A DNA stretch of 47,733 nucleotides from an uncultured Pelagibacteraceae bacterium (GTDB lineage Bacteria; Pseudomonadota; Alphaproteobacteria; Pelagibacterales; Pelagibacteraceae). Position numbers and translations under genes: made by a program. The notes under the pieces are model-generated. The model saw nothing but the letters and a program-made list of their open reading frames with translations, had not been told where the DNA came from and searched no databases. Each line of letters begins with the position of its first letter. Position 1 is the first letter of the stretch. This document shows, in pieces, positions 9,553 through 19,448 of this stretch. The DNA lies in NCBI GenBank assembly GCA_902567945.1, contig CACFOC010000003.1, forward strand, positions 1 to 47,733, in the 5' to 3' direction.

Positions 9553-9816
9553 TTATTTACTTATTAAATCCCAAAATATATATCGTTTTTTCTTTTTTTT
9601 AAAATTTTCTATATCATCAGTATATTCAATAATATTATTGGTATCATTTTTAATTAATGGAAGATCTTCAATATTATTACTAATTTTATCTTTATAAAAT
9701 AATCTTTTTTTAGTAGTTTCATTGATATTTTTTTCTGAAAAATAATAAATTGTTAGAAAAGCAACAAATAATGAGATTAACAATAAGTAAAGTGCGCTCT
9801 TGATTCTTTCTATCAT
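9553..9816 (-). CDS. Small membrane protein, probable remnant of a SPOR-domain protein
   Basis: An 87-residue protein from the ATG at 9816, which forms TGATG with the argS stop; a GTG one codon earlier is the alternative. It has one membrane helix (ALYLLLISLFVAFLTIYYF) followed by a charged, Asn/Lys-rich region ending in KKKKRYIFWDLISK. No known domain is recognised. In other alphaproteobacteria the gene between argS and nagZ encodes an N-terminal helix plus a C-terminal SPOR peptidoglycan-binding domain. This protein keeps position and topology but lacks the SPOR domain. Homology to it is inferred from context only. Confidence 0.6.
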   Translation of the reverse strand: MIERIKSALYLLLISLFVAFLTIYYFSEKNINETTKKRLFYKDKISNNIEDLPLIKNDTNNIIEYTDDIENFKKKKKRYIFWDLISK

Positions 9817-11543
9817 CACATACTCTTCGGAATTGAAACTCCCAAGATTGACATACCATTGTTTATAACTATCTCTAGAGATTGTAAAAGAATTAGTCTA
9901 GATTTGTTTGAAATTTTATTATCTATAATAAAACGAAAATCTTTATTGCTATTACCCATGTTCCAATATGCATGAAATAGGGTTGATAATTCATATAAAT
10001 AAGTAGGTATAATATGTGGTTGTAGTTTTGTTAATGTAATTTCTATACATCTTGGCCATTCTGCAATCTTATTTAAAATTTCTTTTTCATAAATATTAAG
10101 TTTAAAATTTTCTTTATCTAATTTAATTTCATTATTAATATTCAGATTAAGAATTCTAAAAATAGAATTTATTCTAGCATAAGCATATTGGACATAAAAA
10201 ACAGGATTATCCTTGGATTTCTCTGTAACTTTTTGAAAGTCAAAATCTAGTTCAACATCATTATTTCTGCTGATCATCATAAATCTTACGGAATCTTTTC
10301 CTACTTCATTTATTAAATCTTCAACAGTAATATAATCTCCTTGTCTTTTTGACATTTTAAATGGTTTATTATTTTTAAAAAGTTTCACAAGTTGAGATAC
10401 GATACACAATAAATGAACTTTATTATTAGATATAGCGTTAACAGCAGACTGTATTCTTTTAATATACCCTGCGTGATCAGCTCCAAGAATATTTATCAAG
10501 ATATCAAAATTTCTATTAAATTTGTTAGCATGATAACCAATATCTCCTGCAAAATATGTCCAATCTTTATTTTCTTTTTGTAGAGCTCTATCGATATCAT
10601 CATTAAAATTTGTTGATTTAAATAAAAGTTGATTTCTGGGTTTCCAAGATTTAGATAACTCTCCTTTAGGTTCATTTAATTTACCAGTATAAACTAAACC
10701 ACGTTTTTTTAATTTTTCTATAGTCTTAGAAACAATTTTACTATTTATAATTTCAGACTCATAAATAAAACTGTTATGTTTAACATTCAACATAGATAAA
10801 TTTGCTTTAATAGTTTCCATGGATATATGCAAACATTCTTTAGATAATTTATCGAAAATTTTATCAAAATTTTTATAACTTTTTATAATATTTTTTTTAA
10901 TTATTTTTTTTGCTATATCAATAACATAGTCACCTGGATATAATTCTTGATCTTCAGGAAATTTTTTATTCTCTAATATTTCTATTATTCTATAATAAAC
11001 AGATTTGATAAAATTTTTTACTTGGCCACCGTAATCATTTACATAATATTCTTTTGTAACAGTATGGCCATTAAATATTAACAAATTAGAAATAACATCA
11101 CCAATAACAGCACCCCTGCAGTGACCTACATGTAAAGGTCCAGTTGGATTTGCCGAAACAAATTCAATATTATATTTTTTAACATCAACTTTATTTGCAC
11201 CATACTTTGATTTTCTTTTTATTATTTTAAATAAATAATCTTCCCAAAAATTTATCCTGAAGGTAATATTTAGAAAACCTGGCTTAGCTACATCAACTTT
11301 CTCAATTTCCTTAAACTCATCTAAAAGATATTTTTTTAATATATTTGCTAAATCAATAGGAGATTTTTTATTTATTTTCGAAAGTATCATAGCAACATTA
11401 CAGGCCATATCGGCTTTTTGATTCCTGGGTGGAGATTCTACAGTTAGATTTTTTAAATTTTCAGTTAAAACTAATACTTTTTTCTTTTCTATCTCTTTTA
11501 GAAAAAACTTTATCTTATTTTCATATTCTTTATATAAATTCAT
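9816..11543 (-). CDS. argS: Arginine--tRNA ligase
   Basis: A class I aminoacyl-tRNA synthetase for arginine. The 575-residue product has the N-terminal tRNA-recognition domain, the HIGH-type motif in SANPTGPLHVGHCRGAVIGD, the KMSKS-type motif as FKMSKRQGDYITVEDLI, and a C-terminal all-helical anticodon-binding domain (VQYAYARINSIFRI). ArgS often has a relaxed KMSKS, but here KMSK is well kept. Its ATG overlaps the dgt stop (ATGA). The gene is intact despite very long A/T runs. Confidence 0.96.
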   Translation of the reverse strand: MNLYKEYENKIKFFLKEIEKKKVLVLTENLKNLTVESPPRNQKADMACNVAMILSKINKKSPIDLANILKKYLLDEFKEIEKVDVAKPGFLNITFRINFWEDYLFKIIKRKSKYGANKVDVKKYNIEFVSANPTGPLHVGHCRGAVIGDVISNLLIFNGHTVTKEYYVNDYGGQVKNFIKSVYYRIIEILENKKFPEDQELYPGDYVIDIAKKIIKKNIIKSYKNFDKIFDKLSKECLHISMETIKANLSMLNVKHNSFIYESEIINSKIVSKTIEKLKKRGLVYTGKLNEPKGELSKSWKPRNQLLFKSTNFNDDIDRALQKENKDWTYFAGDIGYHANKFNRNFDILINILGADHAGYIKRIQSAVNAISNNKVHLLCIVSQLVKLFKNNKPFKMSKRQGDYITVEDLINEVGKDSVRFMMISRNNDVELDFDFQKVTEKSKDNPVFYVQYAYARINSIFRILNLNINNEIKLDKENFKLNIYEKEILNKIAEWPRCIEITLTKLQPHIIPTYLYELSTLFHAYWNMGNSNKDFRFIIDNKISNKSRLILLQSLEIVINNGMSILGVSIPKSM

Positions 11544-12685
11544 CTTATTTTTTTATGTAAATTAATTGCATATCTATCTGTCATTCCAGCAATAAAATCA
11601 GCTACAGCTCTTTCCTTCTTATTTTTTTTAAGTATGTCTTTATTAATATGTTCCTTGGGATTTCTTGATAAACACATAAATAAATCTTTTATAATTTTTT
11701 GCCCTCTTTTAGTGTTGGTAATAACTTTTTTATGATTATACATGTTTCTTTTTAAAAAATCTTTTATTTGCTTATCTAGTTCCTTTATCTCTTTTGAAAA
11801 ATCAACTATCAAGTGATCTTGTTTATAAACATCATATACAGTTTTAGGTTTAATTTTTTTTAAATTCTCCTTGGTTGTTTTAATAACATCTACCACCATT
11901 AAATTAATTAGCTCTCTTACAATCTGACTTACTATTACTTCTCTTCTAAAATTTTTTATTTTCTCTAGGTGCTTTTTTATTAATTTATAAACAAAGGGTA
12001 TAGAGCTAAATTTTTTTATTGTAAATAATCCAGCGCGTAAACCATCTTCTAGATCGTGATTATTATAAGCAATATCATCAGATATTGCTGCAACCTGTGC
12101 TTCTAGTGAAGGGAAATTACTAAAATTTATTTTACCCTTAAATAGTTTTTCTTCTAAATTTTTTTTATATATATCCAGTTTGTTTACTGGACCATTATGT
12201 TTTATTAAACCATCAAGAGTCTCAATCGATAAATTTAAGCCATGAAATTTATAATATTTATTTTCTAATAAAGTTACTATCCTTAAAGTTTGCACATTAT
12301 GATCAAATCCGCCGAAATTTTTCATACACTTATTTAAAATTTCTTCTCCTGCATGACCAAAAGGTGTGTGACCTAGATCATGGGATAAACTTAAAGTTTC
12401 ACTCAAATCCTCGTTTAAACCTAAAAATCTTGCTAAGGTTCTGGCTATTTGCGAAACCTCCATAGAATGTGTGAGTCTAGTTCTATAATGATCTCCCTCA
12501 GTATTAACAAATACTTGGGTCTTGTGTTTGAGTCTTCTAAAAGAAGATGAATGAATAATTCTATCTCTATCCCTTTGATAAGGAGTTCTTACAAATTGAT
12601 TAATTTCTTTGTAAATCCTGCCTTTACTATTAATAGATTTAATAGCGTAAGGCTTTAATAGATTTTCGCCATAATTTTTTTGCAT
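11540..12685 (-). CDS. dgt: Deoxyguanosinetriphosphate triphosphohydrolase-like HD protein
   Basis: A metal-dependent HD-domain hydrolase of the dNTPase family, which splits dNTPs into nucleoside and triphosphate. The 381-residue product shows the RDRIIHSSSFRRLKHKTQVF start region, the metal-binding His in TRLTHSMEVSQIAR, the HD pair in LSHDLGHTPFGHAGE, and the final Asp in ISDDIAYNNHDLEDGLRAG. It matches the dGTPase-like group found beside erpA and argS in alphaproteobacteria. It is first in the long minus-strand run and diverges from erpA across a 40-base gap. Confidence 0.93.
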   Translation of the reverse strand: MQKNYGENLLKPYAIKSINSKGRIYKEINQFVRTPYQRDRDRIIHSSSFRRLKHKTQVFVNTEGDHYRTRLTHSMEVSQIARTLARFLGLNEDLSETLSLSHDLGHTPFGHAGEEILNKCMKNFGGFDHNVQTLRIVTLLENKYYKFHGLNLSIETLDGLIKHNGPVNKLDIYKKNLEEKLFKGKINFSNFPSLEAQVAAISDDIAYNNHDLEDGLRAGLFTIKKFSSIPFVYKLIKKHLEKIKNFRREVIVSQIVRELINLMVVDVIKTTKENLKKIKPKTVYDVYKQDHLIVDFSKEIKELDKQIKDFLKRNMYNHKKVITNTKRGQKIIKDLFMCLSRNPKEHINKDILKKNKKERAVADFIAGMTDRYAINLHKKIR

Positions 12686-12725
12686 AATTTAATTAAGAAG
12701 ATTATATTACATTAAGTAGGTAAAA

Positions 12726-13043
12726 ATGATTAAAGAAATAAACTTTAGTGAAAAGGCTGTGGAAAAAATTAATCAGCTAATAGCAAAAAAACCAACTGGC
12801 ACCTTTTTCAGAATTGCAGTAAAGGGAGGCGGTTGCTCTGGTTTTAAATATGATTTTTCATTCGATAACAAATCTGATGAAAATGATTTAAAATACAAAA
12901 ACATAGTAATAGATAAATCTTCTCTAGAAATCCTAAAAGGCTCAAGTGTTGATTTTGCTCAAGATCTGATAGGTGATTCTTTTAAAATATCCAATCCAAA
13001 AACCAAATCTTCTTGTGGTTGTGGTATATCATTTTCGTTTTAA
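12726..13043 (+). CDS. erpA: Iron-sulfur cluster insertion protein ErpA (A-type carrier)
   Basis: A 105-residue A-type carrier that receives and delivers Fe-S clusters. The three ligand cysteines are visible in VKGGGCSGFKYDF and in the C-terminal SSCGCGISF. The neighbourhood, divergent from dgt and followed by xthA, is the usual place of erpA in alphaproteobacteria, so ErpA is favoured over IscA or SufA. The stop overlaps the xthA start as TAATG. Confidence 0.88.
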   Translation: MIKEINFSEKAVEKINQLIAKKPTGTFFRIAVKGGGCSGFKYDFSFDNKSDENDLKYKNIVIDKSSLEILKGSSVDFAQDLIGDSFKISNPKTKSSCGCGISFSF

Positions 13044-13819
13044 TGAAAATTAGTTCTTGGAACGTAAATTCTGTAAGAGCCAGAATTGAAAACATATTAA
13101 ATTATTTAAAGGATTCAAAGCCTGATATTTTAATGTTGCAAGAGATCAAAACGGAAGATCAAAATTTTCCAATTAATGACTTTAAAAAACTAGGGTATGA
13201 TTCGTATATATTTGGTCAAAAGAGCTATAATGGTGTGGCTTTTGTAAGTAAAATTAATATTGATAATATCAATAAAAATTTTTTTAAAGATCAAAAAAAA
13301 CAATCTAGGATCATTTTTGGCTCAATAAAGAATAAATCAAAAAATATTAATCTTATTAATATTTATGTTCCAAACGGGAATCCCATTAACACTGATAAAT
13401 ATGATTATAAAAAAGAATGGATTGAATTATTTATTAAAAGAGTTAAAAAAACTTACTCAACAAGTCAAAATATAATTATAGGTGGTGATTTTAATATCAT
13501 ACCTAATGAAATTGACGTTTACGATTACAAAAAATATGAAAACGATGCGTTATTTAAACTGGAAATAAGAAAAAAATTTCGTGAATTAATTAATTTAGGT
13601 TTTCAAGATACTTATCGATATTTCTATAAAGATAAACAAGAGTACACTTTTTGGGATTACATGTCGGGATCCTGGCCAAAAAATCATGGAATGCGTATTG
13701 ATCATTTCCTTGTTTCAAATAATCTTTTAAGTGAAGTTAAACAAATTGTAATTAATAAAAAACCTAGGGGTAAAGTAAAACCATCGGATCATACTCCAAT
13801 AGAATTAGAAATTAATTAA
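13043..13819 (+). CDS. xthA: Exodeoxyribonuclease III
   Basis: A Mg-dependent AP endonuclease and 3'-5' exonuclease of base excision repair. The ATG at 13043 is chosen because the protein then starts with the canonical MKISSWNVNSVRARI and overlaps the erpA stop by one base. An earlier ATG at 13013 would add unrelated residues. The 258-residue product shows MLQEIKTEDQNFP (metal-binding Glu), GGDFNIIPNEIDVYD, and the terminal RIDHFLVS and SDHTPIELEI catalytic elements. It overlaps the convergent next gene by eight bases. Confidence 0.94.
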   Translation: MKISSWNVNSVRARIENILNYLKDSKPDILMLQEIKTEDQNFPINDFKKLGYDSYIFGQKSYNGVAFVSKINIDNINKNFFKDQKKQSRIIFGSIKNKSKNINLINIYVPNGNPINTDKYDYKKEWIELFIKRVKKTYSTSQNIIIGGDFNIIPNEIDVYDYKKYENDALFKLEIRKKFRELINLGFQDTYRYFYKDKQEYTFWDYMSGSWPKNHGMRIDHFLVSNNLLSEVKQIVINKKPRGKVKPSDHTPIELEIN

Positions 13820-15017
13820 CTCTACCGTAAATATCTTTGTATCTAATTATATCTGTTTCTTTAAGAATTGGCCCAGTTTGAACTTCAACTATCTGTACTG
13901 GCTTTTTGAATCGATTTTCAATTCTGTGAATAGCTCCTTTAGGAATGATAGCTACGTCATTTGGATTTTTATAAAATTTATTTTTATTAATTGTAATACG
14001 CGGCCTACCAGAAATGATAGTCCAACGCTCTGATCTGTGATTATGTTTTTGCAAACTAATAGATGAAAGGGGATTTATTATAAGTTCTTTCAATAAAAAT
14101 CCTTTTCCGGAGAACAAATTGATATATTTTCCCCAAGGTCGATAAAAAGTATTCCTCTTAATTTTATTTTTAGATTTATTTTTCTTAAAGAATTTCCATA
14201 TTTCTTTCCAATTTCCTAGATCAGTAAGAGGTATGTTTAGTTTAATGCCATTAATATTTTTAGATTTTTCTAAAATCGCATAATCAAAAGATATTTCTTT
14301 TAATTTTTTGAATGATTCTTTTTTTAAATAATAAATATTTCTTTTAATTTTTGCATTATTTATAGAACTGGAGCAATTTTCAAATATCTTATCTTGATAT
14401 TTCTTAAAATTTCTAATTATTGAATCTTTTCTTATAAAAAACATACCTGAGTTCATGTATGCCTTTTTTTTTAAAATTATTTTTAATTTTGCCTTATTTG
14501 GCTTTTCTATAAATTTACTTACTTTGTTTAAATTTTTTGAAATCTTTTTAGTTAAAAAATACCCATATTCAGATGAAGGTGATATTGGTTTAATGCCAAA
14601 TACGAAAATATTATTCTCATTTAGATATTGTTTGTGTAAATTTATTGATTTATTAAAATGACTTGTGTTACCAATTAAATTATCTGATGAAAAGAAAATC
14701 ATAGGCTTATCATCTGGAATATCTTTTAGTAATGCTGGACATAATATTGCTGGAGCTGTATTTTTTTTAAATGGTTCTAAAATTATTTTATATTTTTTAA
14801 TCTTATGTTTTTTAAGATGTTTCTTAACTAGATTTAAGTATAGGGAATTTGTTGTTATTATTGGATAGTCAAAAATAGAATTTTTAACTCTTTCTAGAGT
14901 TTTACCAAATAAAGTCCAGCCACCCCAATCGACAAACTGTTTTGGTAAATTTTCTTTTGACTGGTCCCACAATCTAGTTCCAGCTCCACCACACAATATA
15001 ACTGGTATAATTTTCAT
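13812..15017 (-). CDS. manC: Mannose-1-phosphate guanylyltransferase (ManC type)
   Basis: This makes GDP-mannose from mannose-1-phosphate and GTP, for surface polysaccharide or fucose-type sugars. The N-terminal nucleotidyltransferase starts VILCGGAGTRLWDQSKENLP with KQF, and has FIEKPNKAKL and NSGMFFIRKDSI. The C-terminal cupin (about residues 285-400) includes FYRPWGKYINLFSG and QKHNHRSERWTIISG, which corresponds to the mannose-6-phosphate isomerase-like part of bifunctional enzymes. At 401 residues it is shorter than the usual 460-480. Whether the cupin is an active isomerase cannot be told from the sequence. No other polysaccharide genes are in the window. Confidence 0.87.
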   Translation of the reverse strand: MKIIPVILCGGAGTRLWDQSKENLPKQFVDWGGWTLFGKTLERVKNSIFDYPIITTNSLYLNLVKKHLKKHKIKKYKIILEPFKKNTAPAILCPALLKDIPDDKPMIFFSSDNLIGNTSHFNKSINLHKQYLNENNIFVFGIKPISPSSEYGYFLTKKISKNLNKVSKFIEKPNKAKLKIILKKKAYMNSGMFFIRKDSIIRNFKKYQDKIFENCSSSINNAKIKRNIYYLKKESFKKLKEISFDYAILEKSKNINGIKLNIPLTDLGNWKEIWKFFKKNKSKNKIKRNTFYRPWGKYINLFSGKGFLLKELIINPLSSISLQKHNHRSERWTIISGRPRITINKNKFYKNPNDVAIIPKGAIHRIENRFKKPVQIVEVQTGPILKETDIIRYKDIYGRVN

Positions 15018-15023
15018 TATTTT

Positions 15024-16739
15024 TTATATGTCAGCATAACATTTCTTTTCTTTTGAAGCGCCTGGATGAGTAACGGCACCTTTAAAGGCTGGGCCAACAG
15101 ATTGTGAATATTTCCATAATGTACCTGAAGTATATTCTATTTTTTTTGGTTTCCATTTTTTCTTACGTTTTAAAAATTCTTTGGTTGATAAATTCACTTT
15201 TAAAGAACCTTTTTCAGCATCTATTTCAATAACGTCTCCATTTTTTAGCAAGGCAATTGGTCCGCCTACAGCTGCCTCTGGACCAACATGTCCAATGGAA
15301 AATCCATGAGTTCCTCCAGAAAATCGACCATCGGTAATTAAAGCTACTTCTTCTCCTAATCCTTGACCATATATTGCTCCAGTAGTAGATAACATTTCTG
15401 GCATACCAGGACTTCCTTTTGGTCCTTCGTATCGAATTACAATTACATCTCCTGATTTAATTTTTCTATCTAGAACTGCAGCAAGAGCTGAAGGTTCACC
15501 ATCAAAACATTTTGCTTTCCCAATAAATTTTCTTCTTTTCATTCCAGCTACTTTAACGATAGCCCCTTCTGGAGCTAAATTTCCTTTCAGTCCAACAAAA
15601 CCACCTCTTGGACTTAGTGGTTTAGAAGTTTTATAAATAATTTTTTGATTAGATGGAAAAACTATATTATTATGATTTTCACCAAGAGTTTTTCCAGTAA
15701 CTGTCATGCAATCTTTGTGTAAAAGTCCTCCATCTAATAATGCTTTAATTAAAACTGGAACTCCTCCAATTTCATAAAGATCTTTTGCTACATATTTTCC
15801 TCCAGGTTTTAAATCAGCTATATAAGGAGTTTTTTTTGAAATTCTTGTCACATCATCTAATGTAAAATTAATTCCTGCTTCATTAGCAATTGCTGGTAAA
15901 TGTAAAGCTGCATTTGTAGAACCACCTGATGCAGCAACTACTACAGCAGCATTCTCCAGGGATTTTTTAGTAACAATATCTCTTGGCCGAATATTTTTTT
16001 CCAAAAGTTTCATTACTGCTTCACCACTAGAAGTTGCAAATTTATCTCTTTCTTCATAAACAGCTGGAGTTCCCGCCGAGCCTGGTAAAGCTAAACCAAT
16101 AGCCTCTGAAACACAGGCCATCGTGTTAGCTGTAAATTGCCCACCACAAGATCCTGCTGATGGACAAGCAACACTTTCTAACTCTTGCAAATCTTCTTTA
16201 CTCATTTTTCCTGTGGAATGCTTACCCACTCCTTCAAAAACATCTACTATCGTCACATCTTTACCCTTGTAATTTCCTGGTAATATTGATCCTCCATAAA
16301 TAAAAACTGAAGGAACATTTAATCTCAACATAACCATCATTAATCCTGGTAATGATTTATCACATCCTGCCAAACCAATAAGTGCATCATAACAATGCCC
16401 TCTCATTGTAAGTTCAACAGAATCAGCTATAACTTCTCTACTTATCAAAGAAGATTTCATTCCAGCGTGTCCCATAGCTATACCATCAGTAACAGTAATT
16501 GTTGTAAATTCTCTTGGCATTCCACCTGCTAATTTGACACCTTTTTTTGCAGATTGAGCTTGTCTCGATAAAGTAATATTACATGGAGCAGATTCATTCC
16601 AAGTAGTAGCAACACCAATGAAAGGTTTTTCTATATCTTCGCTTTTTAAACCCATAGCATAATACATTGAACGATGTGGTGCACTTTTTACTCCTACAGA
16701 TACATGTCTACTAGGTAGTTTAGATTTATTGAATTTCAT
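15024..16739 (-). CDS. ilvD: Dihydroxy-acid dehydratase
   Basis: The Fe-S enzyme that makes the 2-keto acids for valine, leucine and isoleucine. The 571-residue product contains cysteines in the expected motifs ATTWNESAPCNITLSRQA, IGLAGCDKSLPGLMMVML and CPSAGSCGGQFTANTMAC, plus the C-terminal TDGRFSGGTHGFSIGHVGPE. The length is normal and the frame intact. It lies only two bases after valS. Joint transcription of valyl-tRNA synthetase and a valine pathway enzyme is plausible, and common control by valine is an attractive inference only. Confidence 0.97.
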   Translation of the reverse strand: MKFNKSKLPSRHVSVGVKSAPHRSMYYAMGLKSEDIEKPFIGVATTWNESAPCNITLSRQAQSAKKGVKLAGGMPREFTTITVTDGIAMGHAGMKSSLISREVIADSVELTMRGHCYDALIGLAGCDKSLPGLMMVMLRLNVPSVFIYGGSILPGNYKGKDVTIVDVFEGVGKHSTGKMSKEDLQELESVACPSAGSCGGQFTANTMACVSEAIGLALPGSAGTPAVYEERDKFATSSGEAVMKLLEKNIRPRDIVTKKSLENAAVVVAASGGSTNAALHLPAIANEAGINFTLDDVTRISKKTPYIADLKPGGKYVAKDLYEIGGVPVLIKALLDGGLLHKDCMTVTGKTLGENHNNIVFPSNQKIIYKTSKPLSPRGGFVGLKGNLAPEGAIVKVAGMKRRKFIGKAKCFDGEPSALAAVLDRKIKSGDVIVIRYEGPKGSPGMPEMLSTTGAIYGQGLGEEVALITDGRFSGGTHGFSIGHVGPEAAVGGPIALLKNGDVIEIDAEKGSLKVNLSTKEFLKRKKKWKPKKIEYTSGTLWKYSQSVGPAFKGAVTHPGASKEKKCYADI

Positions 16740-16741
16740 AA

Positions 16742-19381
16742 TTAATTTTTAATACTATTTAGAACACTATTCAACTTTTTAAGTTCTATCTCGTATTCTA
16801 TTAAAGCTTTTTTATCCCTACTTATTATATGTTTTGGAGCATTTTTTAAAAAAGATTTGTTTTTAAGCTTATTTTTTATTGATATTAATTTGTTATCTAA
16901 ATCCTTATATTTACTTGATAACTTTTGTTTTTGCTCATTCAAATCTAAGTTTTGATCAAAGTACAATGTTACTGTCTCACCACCTACAATTATTTTTACT
17001 CCATTTTTATTTGATTTTGAATTATTAATATTGGTCACTCTTCCTAATCTTTTAAAAACACTTAAATTATCATTGATTAAAGATATTTTTTTTGGATTTA
17101 ACTCATAAGTAGATATATCAATAAATGATCCTGGAGATACATTTAAATCTACTTTTGTTGATCTTATATTGCTTACAAGATCTATAAGCCAATCAATCTT
17201 GCTATAACTTTTATTGAATGTTTGCTTTGGTTTAATATCCCAACTCATAAACATTAATGATTTATTAAAATAATTGCTAAATTTAAAGTCTTGCCAAACT
17301 TTTTCAGTAAAAAATGGTATAAATGGATGCAGTAAAATCAGTATATTGTATTGAATAAAACTTAACATATTACGAGACTCTTCTAAATTTTTCTCATTTT
17401 TAGAATCAAAAATAGGTTTCAAAAACTCTATATACCAGTCACAATACGAATGCCAAACAAACTGATAGATTGCTTTTGAAGCCTCATCAAACCTAAAATT
17501 TTCAATATACTTTTTTGCCTTAAAATTAGTGTTTACCAATTCAAAATAAATCCATTTATTAATATCAAGATGAATTTTATTAATATTAAATGATTTAGAT
17601 AATTTGCAGCTATTAATCTTAGAAAATTTATTCGCATTCCATATTTTATTAATAAAATTTCTATATCCCTTAACTCTATCTTCGGAAAGTTTTACGTCTC
17701 TGCCAGGAACTGCCATTGAAATTAAAGTAAATCGTAAAGAGTCAGCTCCATATTTATTTATTATATCAAGTGGATCAATTACATTTCCTTTTGACTTTGA
17801 CATTTTTTGACCCTTTTCATCTCTTACTAACGCATGCACATAAACTTTAGAAAAAGGTTCTTTTTTAATTAAATAATTTCCCATCATCATCATTCTAGCA
17901 ACCCAAAAAAAAATAATATCAAAACCTGTAACTAAAACTGAAGTAGGATAAAATCTTTTTAATTCATAAGTTTTTTCTGGCCAACCTAATGTTGCAAAAG
18001 GCCACAGGGCTGAAGAAAACCATGTATCCAAAACGTCATCATCTCTTTTTAAAACAACATTTTTTTTATAATATTTTTTTGCAATTTTTTTTGCTTCTGT
18101 CTCATTTTCTGCAACAAATATTTTTTTTTCTTCAGAATACCAAGCTGGGATTCTATGGCCCCACCAAAGTTGTCTTGATATACACCAAGGTTGTATATTA
18201 TTCATCCATTGAAAATAAGTTTTTGACCAGTTGTCAGGGAAAAAATTAGTCTTTTTCTTTTTAACTACTTGAATTGCTTTTTTAGCTAAAAACTTTGCAT
18301 CTGCAAACCACTGTTCTGTTAATAAAGGTTCGATAATTGAATTTGAACGATCGCCATAAGGAATAGCATTTTTTATATTATCAATTTTTTCCAGCAAATT
18401 ATTTTCTTTTAAAATCATTATAATTTTTGCCCTGGCTTCAAATCTATCTAAACCAATAAATTCTTTTGGGACACTTTTATTAAGCCTTCCATTTTTTTCG
18501 AATATATTTATAAATTCAAGCTTGTGCCTTTTTCCAATTTCAAAATCATTGAAATCATGAGCGGGTGTCACCTTAAGGGCTCCTGTGCCTTGCTCAATAG
18601 AGACATAACTATCAGCAATTATTTTTACCGACCTATTAATAATTGGTATTAATGCTTTTTTTCCTAAGAACTTTTTATATCTATCATCTTTTGGATTAAC
18701 AGCTACCGCAGTATCTCCTAACATCGTTTCTGGTCTTGTTGTTGCAATTGTAATAAAATTGTTCTCACCTTCAATTTTATATTTTATATAGTATAAATTT
18801 GATTGAACTTCTCTTTGTTCTACTTCTAGATCTGAAATTGCTGTTTCTAATTTAGTATCCCAATTAACTAATTTTGTATCTTTGTAAATAATTTTATTTT
18901 TATAAAGTTGAACAAAAGTTTTTATAACAGCCTCTGATAAATCTTTATCCATAGTGAACCTGTTTCTAGACCAATCGCATGAACACCCTAATTTTTTAAG
19001 CTGATTTAAGATTTTGTTGCCAGATTCCTTTTTCCAATTCCATACTTCTTTAATAAATTTTTCTCTTCCAATTTGATTTTTGTTAATTCCTCTTTCTGTT
19101 AATTTTTTTTCCACAACTGCTTGAGTAGCTATTCCTGCATGGTCAGTTCCTGGTTGCCACAAAGTTTCATATCCATTCATTCTGTAAAAACGAACTAATA
19201 AATCCTGTAATGAGTTATTTAGGGCGTGGCCCATATGTAAACTGCCAGTAACATTTGGAGGTGGTATAACAATGGAAAAATGTTTTTTTCTATTCTTTTT
19301 AGGGGCAAAGAATTTATTTTTTTCCCAATAATTGTATATTTCCTGTTCTATGTTATTGTGGTTATAATTTGAATTTTCCAT
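16742..19381 (-). CDS. valS: Valine--tRNA ligase
   Basis: A class I synthetase for valine with an editing domain. The 879-residue product shows the HIGH motif in PPNVTGSLHMGHALNNS and the editing-domain TTRPETMLGDTAVAVNP. The KMSKS motif appears in DEKGQKMSKSKGNVIDPL, followed by a C-terminal anticodon-binding domain and a coiled-coil tail (about residues 810-879). It is the longest intact gene in the window. It starts 67 bases from tRNA-Cys on the opposite strand, so the region 19382-19448 must serve both directions. Confidence 0.97.
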   Translation of the reverse strand: MENSNYNHNNIEQEIYNYWEKNKFFAPKKNRKKHFSIVIPPPNVTGSLHMGHALNNSLQDLLVRFYRMNGYETLWQPGTDHAGIATQAVVEKKLTERGINKNQIGREKFIKEVWNWKKESGNKILNQLKKLGCSCDWSRNRFTMDKDLSEAVIKTFVQLYKNKIIYKDTKLVNWDTKLETAISDLEVEQREVQSNLYYIKYKIEGENNFITIATTRPETMLGDTAVAVNPKDDRYKKFLGKKALIPIINRSVKIIADSYVSIEQGTGALKVTPAHDFNDFEIGKRHKLEFINIFEKNGRLNKSVPKEFIGLDRFEARAKIIMILKENNLLEKIDNIKNAIPYGDRSNSIIEPLLTEQWFADAKFLAKKAIQVVKKKKTNFFPDNWSKTYFQWMNNIQPWCISRQLWWGHRIPAWYSEEKKIFVAENETEAKKIAKKYYKKNVVLKRDDDVLDTWFSSALWPFATLGWPEKTYELKRFYPTSVLVTGFDIIFFWVARMMMMGNYLIKKEPFSKVYVHALVRDEKGQKMSKSKGNVIDPLDIINKYGADSLRFTLISMAVPGRDVKLSEDRVKGYRNFINKIWNANKFSKINSCKLSKSFNINKIHLDINKWIYFELVNTNFKAKKYIENFRFDEASKAIYQFVWHSYCDWYIEFLKPIFDSKNEKNLEESRNMLSFIQYNILILLHPFIPFFTEKVWQDFKFSNYFNKSLMFMSWDIKPKQTFNKSYSKIDWLIDLVSNIRSTKVDLNVSPGSFIDISTYELNPKKISLINDNLSVFKRLGRVTNINNSKSNKNGVKIIVGGETVTLYFDQNLDLNEQKQKLSSKYKDLDNKLISIKNKLKNKSFLKNAPKHIISRDKKALIEYEIELKKLNSVLNSIKN

Positions 19382-19406
19382 CTTACTTAAACATATAATA
19401 ATTTGG

Positions 19407-19412
19407 TATAAT
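19407..19412 (+). promoter_or_regulatory. Candidate -10 box upstream of tRNA-Cys
   Basis: A perfect TATAAT lies 36 bases before the 5' end of tRNA-Cys, a spacing that would place the transcript start about 30 bases upstream of the mature tRNA. No good -35 hexamer is seen at 16-18 bases upstream. TATAAT-like strings are common by chance in AT-rich DNA, so this is only a candidate. Confidence 0.35.
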
Positions 19413-19448
19413 ACAAAGAGTTGATTGAATCAATTTTATTACAAAATT

